Below are positions 1 to 6,435 of a stretch of DNA of 7,401 nt, piece by piece. This DNA comes from Methylomicrobium sp. (lineage in GTDB: Bacteria > Pseudomonadota > Gammaproteobacteria > Methylococcales > Methylomonadaceae). Position 1 is the first letter of the stretch. Each line of letters opens with the position of its first letter. The stretch spans positions 1 through 7,401 of the forward strand of contig SLIO01000409.1 in the NCBI GenBank assembly GCA_007135635.1, read 5' to 3'. The notes under the pieces were generated by a model. The model had not been told where the DNA came from. It did not search any database and saw only the letters and a program-made list of their open reading frames with translations. A program made the position numbers and the translations under genes.

Positions 1-509
1 ATTCGCTTAACCACCGGGCACAATTCGTGTTGCTCGGCTCCAGTCCCGAGCGGGATATCAATGGCTATTTCTGGGAATTGAAACGGCATTTAAACGACAG
101 TCCGGATTGCCATATCGAAGTCGGTTTCGACGAAGGGTTGGCGCACTTGATTTATGCTGGTGCGGATATGATTGTCGTGCCTAGTCTGTTCGAACCCTGT
201 GGTTTAACTCAGTTGATTGCGATGAAATACGGCACGGTTCCGATTGTTCGCGAGGTCGGCGGATTGGCCGATACGGTATTCGATAAGGACCATGCTCATC
301 ACAAAGCCTTGCACGAGCGAAACGGCTATGTTTTCAGAGATTACAATAATGATGGTCTTGAGTCCGCGTTATCGCGTGCGATCGATTGCTATTATCAGTT
401 CCCGGACCATTTTAGGGAGTTGATGAAAAACGCGATGCGTTACGATTACTCCTGGAAATATCCGGGTCAACATTACCTGAACATCTATGATTATATTCGT
501 AACAAATAA
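1..509 (+). CDS. glgA: Glycogen synthase, C-terminal part (5' end outside window)
   Basis: This is the C-terminal third of a GT5 glycogen synthase, which moves glucose from ADP-glucose to the non-reducing end of an alpha-1,4-glucan in the cytoplasm. The reading frame is open from base 3, so the gene starts left of the window. The GT5 signature PSLFEPCGLTQL lies at bases 180-215, followed by a KYGTVPIVREVGGLADTV stretch to about base 278. Both are typical of the nucleotide-sugar-binding C-terminal Rossmann domain. The end, with a DYSWKYPGQHYLNIY-type tail, is the usual GlgA C-terminal helix region, so the 3' end looks intact. The stop is TAA at 507-509. The next gene follows after 12 bases on the same strand, which suggests an operon. 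Family assignment is firm. Whether this is the only GlgA copy in the genome cannot be told. Confidence 0.95.
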   Translation, partial: SLNHRAQFVLLGSSPERDINGYFWELKRHLNDSPDCHIEVGFDEGLAHLIYAGADMIVVPSLFEPCGLTQLIAMKYGTVPIVREVGGLADTVFDKDHAHHKALHERNGYVFRDYNNDGLESALSRAIDCYYQFPDHFRELMKNAMRYDYSWKYPGQHYLNIYDYIRNK

Positions 510-521
510 CGAGGCCAATTG

Positions 522-1790
522 ATGAGGATGTACAACTTGTTTCCCCTATTGGCAGGTCACTTCGGGCAGTGGGATGCCCATTTGGAAAGGGCCGCAGCGA
601 TGAAGTTCGATTGGGTTTTCGTTAACCCGTTACAAAAAACCGGGGCATCTGGTAGTCTGTATTCGATTGCCGATTATTTTCAATTAAATCCCCTGTTGGT
701 CGATCCGAAATCTAAAAAGACCGCCGAGCAACAATTGAAGACATTGATTCAAGAGGCTGAGCAAAAATACCAAATCCGCTTTATGACCGATCTGGTGTTG
801 AATCATTGTGCGATCGACTCGCCCTTGTTGAAGCAACACCCGGAATGGTTCGTTCGCGAACACGGCCAGGTTCAGAGTCCTTTTTGTATTGAAGATGGCG
901 GTCACAAAGTTGTATGGGAAGACCTAGCACAATTCGATCATAGCCGCAGTAAGGAGAATGGGCTTTATGCTTATTTTCGTAAAATCATCGAGTCATACAT
1001 CGATCTGGGTTTTAAAGGGTTTCGTTGTGATGCCGCCTATCAATTATCGCCCGAACTTTGGCGGCAATTGATTACGGATACGAAACAAAAACATCCCGAT
1101 GTGCTGTTTACCGCTGAAACGCTAGGCTGCAGCGCCGAGCGTACCAAGCAAACCGCGCAAGCCGGATTTGATTATATTTTCAATAGTTCCAAATGGTGGG
1201 ATTTCGAAAGTCCTTGGTTACCGGAACAGTATCAATTATTGCGCCAAGCCGCCCCGTCTATTAGTTTTCCCGAAAGCCACGATACACCGCGTTTATTTGC
1301 GGAAAGCAACGGCAATACCGAAGTCCTGAAGCAGCGTTATTTGTTTTCTGCGGTGTTCAGCAGCGGCGTGATGATGCCGATGGGTTACGAATATGGTTTT
1401 AGTAAACCGCTGCATGTGGTGCATACGCGTCCCGATGACTGGGAAAATACCGAGGTGGATTTGACCGAGTTTATTACTCAAGTCAACACCGTGAAAGCCA
1501 ATTACCCTGTATTTCAGGAAGAGGGGCCTTTTAACTTGATTGGTTATCCGCAGTCGCCGATACTCTTTTTCTGGAAAGCCAGCCAATCCGGGCAACAGGA
1601 AGCTTTGATTCTCTTGAATAAGGACCCTTGGCAACGTCATGAGTTTTCGACGCCCGATCTCTATCAATATGTTCAGTCGCGCGCGCCGTTTACCGATCTT
1701 TCGCCGGAGTACCCGCTAGCGTATGTGCCGAGCCCCTATCATTTTGACTTATTGCCGGGTATGGTGCGGGTGATGGTTACGACACAGTAA
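522..1790 (+). CDS. Small GH13 (alpha-amylase superfamily) enzyme of unassigned subfamily
   Basis: This 422-residue protein is a GH13 (beta/alpha)8-barrel enzyme. Counting from the TTG at 519 (subtract 1 for the ATG at 522), conserved region I is DLVLNH at 91-96 and region II is GFRCDAAYQ at 167-175 with nucleophile D171. Region III is FTAETLG with acid/base E200, and region IV is FPESHDTPR with stabiliser D255. All three catalytic carboxylates are present. Region II has Q175 where many family members have Lys or His, and region IV has Ser before HD instead of the common Asn. No signal peptide or extra carbohydrate-binding module is visible, so it is probably cytoplasmic and minimal. I chose ATG 522 because GAGG at 511-514 sits 7 bases upstream; ATG 528 and TTG 519 are alternatives. 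Position between glgA and glgB implies an alpha-glucan substrate such as maltodextrin or glycogen ends. Hydrolase or transferase activity cannot be decided from sequence. It is shorter than GlgE or GlgX as I know them and lacks the NTPD-type region IV of GlgE. Confidence 0.88.
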   Translation: MRMYNLFPLLAGHFGQWDAHLERAAAMKFDWVFVNPLQKTGASGSLYSIADYFQLNPLLVDPKSKKTAEQQLKTLIQEAEQKYQIRFMTDLVLNHCAIDSPLLKQHPEWFVREHGQVQSPFCIEDGGHKVVWEDLAQFDHSRSKENGLYAYFRKIIESYIDLGFKGFRCDAAYQLSPELWRQLITDTKQKHPDVLFTAETLGCSAERTKQTAQAGFDYIFNSSKWWDFESPWLPEQYQLLRQAAPSISFPESHDTPRLFAESNGNTEVLKQRYLFSAVFSSGVMMPMGYEYGFSKPLHVVHTRPDDWENTEVDLTEFITQVNTVKANYPVFQEEGPFNLIGYPQSPILFFWKASQSGQQEALILLNKDPWQRHEFSTPDLYQYVQSRAPFTDLSPEYPLAYVPSPYHFDLLPGMVRVMVTTQ

Positions 1791-1822
1791 CGTTCATGAA
1801 GGCCAGGCCATCGCCCCGGCAA

Positions 1823-1969
1823 ATGAAAGTGCGAGCCGTGGTGGGTGCGGTCACTCGCCCGACAGGACGCCGTGAATACGTCCATGTAGGCACGACGGTG
1901 GCTATCCCTGCCGCCGACGCCTGTCGGTCGAGCAACCGCACCCTCCTCGGAACCGGCATTATTTTTCAT
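1823..1969. repeat. GC-rich element with long imperfect inverted repeats (MITE- or REP-like)
   Basis: Two 31-base arms at 1836-1866 and 1920-1950 are reverse complements at 26 of 31 positions by hand alignment, separated by 53 bases. Outside them ATGAAA (1823-1828) and TTTCAT (1964-1969) form a further short inverted pair. The centre has another possible stem, CGGTGG (1895-1900) with CCGCCG (1910-1915). Bases 1801-1950 are about 68% GC by hand count, while 1961-2060 are about 35%, so the segment looks compositionally foreign to its surroundings. No convincing gene is present. It sits just after the GH13 stop and before the glgB leader, so as RNA it would fold into a long hairpin. That could protect the upstream mRNA or reduce read-through into glgB. 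Exact ends and target-site duplication are not clear. From memory only, similar GC-rich repeats are dispersed in methanotroph genomes. Confidence 0.65.
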
Positions 1970-2187
1970 ATCGAAAAATTAGATAAGGAGTCCGAATCCA
2001 CGAACTTTCACAGTAACGGTTTGACCAAAATTCAAATTTTACAACTACAGGTGCCAGAGTAACGACGCCGAATCGATGCTAAAACCAGGATAGCACATTA
2101 GAACAGGAGAGCGGGAACCGGGCTTGTTGAGGCAAGCTGAGCTATCCCCACCCGAATGATAAATTCGCGGGCTTCCCGTAAAAGCAG
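1970..2187 (+). promoter_or_regulatory. Structured leader / regulatory region of glgB
   Basis: No gene is visible here. TTGACC at 2021-2026 matches a sigma70 -35 box at five of six positions, but no good -10 box follows at 16-18 bases. Directly after it lies an AT-rich dyad, AAAATT-CA-AATTTT (2027-2040). Further down, GGATAGC (2088-2094) is complementary to GCTATCC (2141-2147), enclosing a small hairpin GCTTG/CAAGC (2122-2126 with 2133-2137). CGGGAA (2112-2117) could instead pair with TTCCCG (2173-2178). A hairpin GAAT-GATAA-ATTC (2154-2166), extendable by flanking C:G pairs, ends about 17-20 bases before the glgB ATG. GGA triplets at 2088 and 2106 lie in CAGGA contexts 18 bases apart, resembling CsrA/RsmA target spacing. 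There is no strong Shine-Dalgarno before the ATG. Regulation at RNA level is inference. Confidence 0.4.
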
Positions 2188-4416
2188 ATGAGTAAAACAA
2201 AACTGTCCACAGAATTACAGTGTCTTATTGACGCAAAAAGCAGTGATCCCTTTGCTGTTTTAGGTCGCCATCCCAAGGATGACAAGCAGGTTGTGGTCCG
2301 AGCTTTTTTGCCCCATGCCGAAACTGTGGCCTTGGCTGAAGGAAACGTGCCACTGACTCGAATCGAGGGTACTGCTCTTTTCGAATGGCATGGCTTAGCA
2401 TCGCAAGTTCCTTCGTGCTACCGGCTGATTTGGCGCGACCAAGACCATTACGAGCACATTGGCTACGATCCTTATTGCTATGCGCCGCAATTATCGGATT
2501 ACGATTTACATTTATTCAGTGAAGGTAAACATTGGCATGCTTACCGTCTGCTGGGCGCACGCGTGCATGAGGTCGAAAATGTCGCCGGTGTACTGTTTTC
2601 GGTGTGGGCGCCCAATGCGTCACGAGTCAGCGTGGTCGGCGATTTTAACCGTTGGGACGGTCGGTGCCATCAAATGCGGGTGCGTGGCAATGGTGTTTGG
2701 GAGCTTTTTATTCCTGGTTTGGAACCCGGGTTGGTTTACAAGTACGAAATTCGCGCTAAAAACGGTGATATTTTATTAAAAACAGATCCTTATGGTCGAT
2801 TTTTTGAGATTCGTCCAAGCACAGCCAGCATTGTAACGGCAACCGATAAGTTCAATTGGCATGACCAAAAATGGCTGAAACAACGTGAGAAGTTCGATTG
2901 GCAGCATAAACCGATTAGCATTTACGAGGTGCATTTGGGGTCTTGGCAGCGAGGTTCTGAAGGTGAATTGCTCAATTACCGACAATTGGCCGTAGCTCTC
3001 GTGGAGTATGCCAAAACCTTGGGCTTTACCCATCTTGAGTTGTTGCCGGTTACCGAACATCCCTATGATAAATCGTGGGGGTACCAAACGACTGGATACT
3101 ATGCGCCAACCAGTCGTTTCGGAAGTCCCGAAGATTTTCGCTGGTTTGTCGATTATTGTCATCAGCACGAGATTGGTGTCATTCTCGATTGGGTTCCGGC
3201 ACATTTTCCAAAAGATGCTCATGCGCTTGCCTGGTTCGACGGCACATCGCTTTACGAGCATGAAGATCCAAGGCTCGGCGAACATCGTGATTGGTCGACA
3301 TTAATCTTTAATTTCGGCCGTTATGAAGTGAAGAACTTTTTGATCTCGAGTGCGCTATTCTGGCTCGAGGAATATCATATAGACGGTCTGCGAGTCGATG
3401 CGGTAGCGTCAATGTTATATCTCGATTATTCACGTGAGGAAGGTGAATGGGTGCCTAACAAATACGGCGGGCGTGAAAATTTGGAGGCCATCGACTTTTT
3501 AAGATCATTGAACGAAATTACCCATCAGCAAGTCCCTGGCGTGTTAATCATGGCCGAAGAGTCGACCGCTTGGCCGCAGGTCACTAAGCCCCCTTATGTC
3601 GGTGGGTTGGGCTTTGATTTGAAATGGAATATGGGCTGGATGAACGATACGTTGCGCTACATGGAAAAAGAGTCGATCTATCGCCAATACCATCAGGGAG
3701 AATTAACCTTCAGTTTGATTTACGCCTTTACGGAAAATTTTCTGTTGCCGTTTTCTCACGATGAAGTGGTTCATGGCAAGCAATCGATGTTATATAAAAT
3801 GCCCGGCGATGAGTGGCAGCGCTTTGCTAATTTACGTTTGGTGTATTTTTATATGTTTACCCATCCCGGCAAGAAGTTGCTATTTATGGGCTGCGAATTC
3901 GGTCAAGGGCGTGAATGGGATAGTAGTCAAGTGCTTGACTGGTATGTGTTAGCCTATCCTTTACACCAAGGTTTACAGCATCTTGTTAAGACGTTGAATC
4001 ACACCTACCAAAAAGAAACGGCTTTACATGCTGTTGACTTTACCGATGCGGGATTTGAGTGGATCGACTGCCATGATGCCCATAATTCGGTGCTGATTTT
4101 TATACGCAAGGATCCGGAGACAGGCACGTTTCTAATTGTGGCAATGAACTTTACTCCGGTGCCTCGCGAGTATTATCACATTGGCGTGCCGGCAGCCGGG
4201 CGTTACGATGAAATCCTTAATTCCGATGCGCAGGAATTCGGCGGCAGCGGGGTGATTAATTCACCGGACGGCCTGTGGACCCAGGAACAAGCCTGGATGA
4301 ACCGACCTCACTCGCTCTATATCACCTTGCCGCCTTTAGGTGGGGTTGTATTAAAGCACAGTCAAGGAGCGAACAGCGGACAAACTGCATTAGCTTCGCC
4401 TAAGAACCTATCCTGA
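2188..4416 (+). CDS. glgB: 1,4-alpha-glucan (glycogen) branching enzyme, GH13
   Basis: GlgB cuts an alpha-1,4 chain and reattaches it as an alpha-1,6 branch on glycogen in the cytoplasm. The protein has 742 residues, close to the roughly 730 of E. coli GlgB, and has the long N-terminal architecture. An N1 module (about 15-110, with [10 protein letters not shown]) is followed by a CBM48 module (about 125-215, with [13 protein letters not shown]) and the barrel from about 240. The barrel opens with [11 protein letters not shown] and continues with [17 protein letters not shown] and LDWVPAHFP. Catalytic residues are nucleophile D404 in [12 protein letters not shown], acid/base E457 in MAEEST and stabiliser D525 in [11 protein letters not shown], each one residue from the E. 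coli numbering I remember. The C-terminal beta domain ends near PPLGGVVLK, followed by a short non-conserved tail of about 20 residues. Translation ends with tandem stops TGA-TAG. ATG 2188 fits the family's N-terminus, although its ribosome site is weak. The protein appears complete and functional. Confidence 0.97.
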   Translation: MSKTKLSTELQCLIDAKSSDPFAVLGRHPKDDKQVVVRAFLPHAETVALAEGNVPLTRIEGTALFEWHGLASQVPSCYRLIWRDQDHYEHIGYDPYCYAPQLSDYDLHLFSEGKHWHAYRLLGARVHEVENVAGVLFSVWAPNASRVSVVGDFNRWDGRCHQMRVRGNGVWELFIPGLEPGLVYKYEIRAKNGDILLKTDPYGRFFEIRPSTASIVTATDKFNWHDQKWLKQREKFDWQHKPISIYEVHLGSWQRGSEGELLNYRQLAVALVEYAKTLGFTHLELLPVTEHPYDKSWGYQTTGYYAPTSRFGSPEDFRWFVDYCHQHEIGVILDWVPAHFPKDAHALAWFDGTSLYEHEDPRLGEHRDWSTLIFNFGRYEVKNFLISSALFWLEEYHIDGLRVDAVASMLYLDYSREEGEWVPNKYGGRENLEAIDFLRSLNEITHQQVPGVLIMAEESTAWPQVTKPPYVGGLGFDLKWNMGWMNDTLRYMEKESIYRQYHQGELTFSLIYAFTENFLLPFSHDEVVHGKQSMLYKMPGDEWQRFANLRLVYFYMFTHPGKKLLFMGCEFGQGREWDSSQVLDWYVLAYPLHQGLQHLVKTLNHTYQKETALHAVDFTDAGFEWIDCHDAHNSVLIFIRKDPETGTFLIVAMNFTPVPREYYHIGVPAAGRYDEILNSDAQEFGGSGVINSPDGLWTQEQAWMNRPHSLYITLPPLGGVVLKHSQGANSGQTALASPKNLS

Positions 4417-4429
4417 TAGCCAAGCAAAA

Positions 4430-4480
4430 CCAGGCTAAATTTCAGGTTTTTTAGTCTGGCTGATCTTTAGTCTGATCAGC
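4430..4480 (+). terminator. Tandem hairpins after glgB
   Basis: Two adjacent hairpins lie just after the glgB stop. The first pairs CCAGGCTAAA (4430-4439) with TTTAGTCTGG (4450-4459), 10 pairs including one G:U, with a 10-base loop rich in T. The second pairs GCTGATC (4459-4465) with GATCAGC (4474-4480), 7 perfect pairs with an 8-base loop, followed by TTT. The T tract is short, so strong intrinsic termination is not certain. The shared TTTAGTCTG at 4450 and 4466 is a direct repeat, and base 4459 belongs to both stems, so the two may compete. Confidence 0.45.
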
Positions 4481-4489
4481 TTTGGTCGC

Positions 4490-4528
4490 ACAAAACCATA
4501 ACAAACTCAGTGCTTGTTATGGTTTTGT
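4490..4528. terminator. Perfect 15-bp inverted repeat, probable bidirectional terminator
   Basis: ACAAAACCATAACAA at 4490-4504 is the exact reverse complement of 4514-4528, with a 9-base loop. In the glgB direction the stem ends with GGTTTTG, so the core CCATAACAA/TTGTTATGG stem is followed by a TTTT run, with the matching AAAA run on the left. This symmetrical A-stem-T layout suits a terminator working on both strands. The stem is AT-rich, so strength is uncertain. It lies 98 bases before the first esterase start and makes a separate transcript for the esterases likely. Confidence 0.6.
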
Positions 4529-4626
4529 CATATCCAGATGTAACAATAGTTGGTAAGTTCGTTTGCTCTCTATCTGCTGTCAGTTGTTTATCAATCCGCG
4601 TATCATTTAACAGACGCTTTTTTATT

Positions 4627-5565
4627 ATGTTTGATTTCGACCCGACATATGGCTATTCCTTAGAGCAATTGCTTCGTGTAGAGCCGCCTGCTGAGCCGGA
4701 AAATTTCGCTTCATTTTGGTGGCAGCGTTATAGCAAAGCTTTGCAAGAGGACCCCTGTCAATTGCTCGAACGCAATGCAATGGAACACCCAGAATTCGAG
4801 TGTTACGATCTTCATTATCGTTCAACAGACGGTTTCGAGATCGGTGGCTGGGCCATCGTACCCAAACATCGATCGGTGCAGCGCGGCGTCATCGTTGGGC
4901 ACGGTTATGGCGGTCGCGATGGCCCTGATTTTAATATACCCATCGCTGATGCGGCTTATCTGTTTCCTTGTTTTAGAGGGCTTTCCAGAAGTCGACGTTG
5001 GCCGATTTCAGATAACCCAGCTTATCATGTCTTACATGATATTGATCGACCAGAACACTATATTTTGGGCGGTTGCGTTGAAGATGTTTGGCTTGCCGTT
5101 TCTGCAATGTTATTACAGTTTCCGCAGACAACGGGTCATATAGCTTATTGGGGTTCAAGTTTTGGTGGTGGGATCGGAGCCTTGGCTTTGCCGTGGGATG
5201 CGCGGATTCAACGCGCTCATTTGCATGTACCGAGCTTCGGGCATCATCCTCTCCGATTACGCTTGCCGTCTTTGGGGAGCGCCTCAGCCGTTCAGTTGTA
5301 TCAACGCTTTCACGGATCTATACAAGCAACTTTGAGTTATTACGACGCAGCGGTCGCTGCCTGCCATATTGAAATACCTGTGCATGTTGCGGCGGCTCTA
5401 GCCGATCCGGTGGTTGCTCCTCCCGGTCAATTTAGCATTTACAACGCATTACCCAGGGAAAAGCGGCTTTTTGTGCTAGATTGGGGGCATTCGGAATATC
5501 CCACTCAAGCGGAACAGGAAGTGGATTTAAACGAGGAATTACAGGAATTTTTCGGAACATTATGA
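4627..5565 (+). CDS. Alpha/beta-hydrolase, acetyl xylan esterase / cephalosporin-C deacetylase (AXE1) family
   Basis: This 312-residue protein fits the AXE1 family, whose members remove acetyl groups from sugars or related small esters. Numbered from ATG 4627, the nucleophile is S178 in GSSFGGG, the acid is D260 in ADPVVAPP and the base is H288 in WGHSEY. The spacing between the three (82 and 28 residues) is close to that of the Thermotoga family member TM0077 as I recall it. VGHGYGGRDG at about 90-99 supplies the oxyanion region, and FASFW near the N-terminus is also family-like. There is no signal peptide, so a cytoplasmic enzyme is expected. The frame is open upstream to 4510, but that extension would run through the inverted repeat at 4490-4528 and matches nothing I know, so the ATG at 4627 is preferred even though no clear ribosome site precedes it. 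Its stop overlaps the next start by 4 bases. The substrate is unknown; a carbohydrate ester is inference from family and neighbours. Confidence 0.85.
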   Translation: MFDFDPTYGYSLEQLLRVEPPAEPENFASFWWQRYSKALQEDPCQLLERNAMEHPEFECYDLHYRSTDGFEIGGWAIVPKHRSVQRGVIVGHGYGGRDGPDFNIPIADAAYLFPCFRGLSRSRRWPISDNPAYHVLHDIDRPEHYILGGCVEDVWLAVSAMLLQFPQTTGHIAYWGSSFGGGIGALALPWDARIQRAHLHVPSFGHHPLRLRLPSLGSASAVQLYQRFHGSIQATLSYYDAAVAACHIEIPVHVAAALADPVVAPPGQFSIYNALPREKRLFVLDWGHSEYPTQAEQEVDLNEELQEFFGTL

Positions 5566-6290
5566 ATCGCGAATATCATAAATGGCATAGTCCACGATTG
5601 TCTTGCGAAATTGAGTTACTAGTGTTTGGGCATGGTGGTGCCAAGGTTTTGGTATTTCCGACACGGGATGGGCGGTTCTACGAGTATGAAAACTTGGGAA
5701 TTGTAGAGGCCTTAACGCATAAAATTCTTACCGGTCACTTGCAACTGTATTGTGTCGATAGTATTGACCGAGAAACGTTTTATTGTTGGTGGAGAGATCC
5801 AGCCGAGCGGATTCAGCGTCACATGCAGTTTGAGGAATATATACTCAATGAAGTTCTGCCTTTCATGGCTTTTAAGAATTCGCATGACTGTACCATAGTG
5901 CATGGGTGTAGTCTTGGCGCATTTCATGCCACCAATATGGCGTTTCGTCACCCGCATCTATTTCAAAAGCTGTGCGCTTTTTCAGGTCGTTACGATTTAA
6001 CGCTGCATGTGGAGTATTTTCATAATTTGTTCGACGGCTATTACGACGAAAATATTTATTACCATACTCCAACTCATTATCTGCCGGAACTCGAATGCGA
6101 ATGGCGTTTAAGGCATCTTCGCAACATGGATATTGTGTTTACGATCGGTAAAGAGGACCCGTTTTTGGCCAATAACCATCATCTCAGTGAATTATTGCAA
6201 TCCAAAGGGATACCACACGTAATGCATGAATGGGGTGGACGTGCCCATCGCGCTAGCTACTGGCGCAAAATGGCGCCCTTGTATTTGTAG
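5562..6290 (+). CDS. Esterase-D-like alpha/beta-hydrolase of unknown substrate
   Basis: This 242-residue protein resembles the putative esterase (Esterase_D, PF00756-type) family. From ATG 5562, the nucleophile is S117 in GCSLGAFHA, a GxSxG elbow. The likely acid is D199 in GKEDPFL and the base is H229 in GRAHRASYW. The N-terminal WHSPRL followed by LLVFGHGGAKVLVFPTRDGRFYEYE and later FRHPHLF, FDGYYDENIYY and MDIVFTIG are typical of a conserved but uncharacterised branch often annotated only as esterase. No signal peptide is visible. The start codon overlaps the upstream stop as ATGA (5562-5565), which implies translational coupling and a shared mRNA with the AXE1-like gene. The frame is open back to 5481, but this would overlap the upstream gene by 85 bases, and the family's N-terminus matches ATG 5562. 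The two hydrolases are not close copies of each other, so this does not look like a recent tandem duplication. The reaction is unknown. Confidence 0.82.
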   Translation: MNREYHKWHSPRLSCEIELLVFGHGGAKVLVFPTRDGRFYEYENLGIVEALTHKILTGHLQLYCVDSIDRETFYCWWRDPAERIQRHMQFEEYILNEVLPFMAFKNSHDCTIVHGCSLGAFHATNMAFRHPHLFQKLCAFSGRYDLTLHVEYFHNLFDGYYDENIYYHTPTHYLPELECEWRLRHLRNMDIVFTIGKEDPFLANNHHLSELLQSKGIPHVMHEWGGRAHRASYWRKMAPLYL

Positions 6291-6368
6291 CGGCATTATC
6301 TTATTAGCGCTTGCTAGACATTTTTTAAGAGCCGCTTGTAATAAAGGCCGTATTCATTGAAAATCTCC

Positions 6369-6404
6369 CAGCGAATCTTAGACTGAATAGTCGTTAATTC
6401 GCTG
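6369..6404. terminator. Hairpin between convergent genes
   Basis: CAGCGAAT (6369-6376) pairs perfectly with ATTCGCTG (6397-6404). Inside, after a 4 by 4 internal loop, GACT (6381-6384) pairs with AGTC (6389-6392) around a GAAT loop. It lies between the esterase operon (stop at 6290) and the minus-strand gene (stop at 6436), where a shared terminator is expected. Neither side has a clean T tract next to the stem. A T6 run at 6321-6326 follows only a weak 4-bp stem (TAGC 6305-6308 with GCTA 6313-6316), which may be the actual end for the plus-strand transcript. Confidence 0.35.
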
Positions 6405-6435
6405 TAAAATTGATATTAATGTTTGATTTTTAAGA

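Noticed and set aside
1293..1667. Minus-strand open frame of 124 codons inside the GH13 gene
   Set aside because: It lies opposite a clearly conserved GH13 frame and shows no motif, so it is a shadow frame.
1836..1950. CRISPR array or tandem repeat
   Set aside because: There are only two copies in inverted orientation with one spacer, so it is an inverted repeat and not an array.
1739..1969. Minus-strand open frames of 76 and 60 codons
   Set aside because: They overlap the GH13 3' end and the repeat element. Their product is low-complexity and Arg-rich, with no recognisable domain.
1823..1969. Insertion sequence with its own transposase
   Set aside because: The element is about 150 bases and encodes no transposase. 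At most it is a non-autonomous element.
1796..2062. Open frame of 88 codons on the plus strand after the GH13 gene
   Set aside because: It runs through the inverted-repeat element, lacks a ribosome site, has an Arg/Ala-rich composition caused by GC-rich DNA and matches no family I know.
2776..3285. Minus-strand open frame of 169 codons inside glgB
   Set aside because: It lies wholly within the highly conserved glgB coding sequence and has no family-like motif, so it is a shadow frame.
4627..6290. Tandem duplication of one esterase gene
   Set aside because: The two proteins differ in length, motif context (GSSFGGG versus GCSLGAF) and family, so they are not recent copies.
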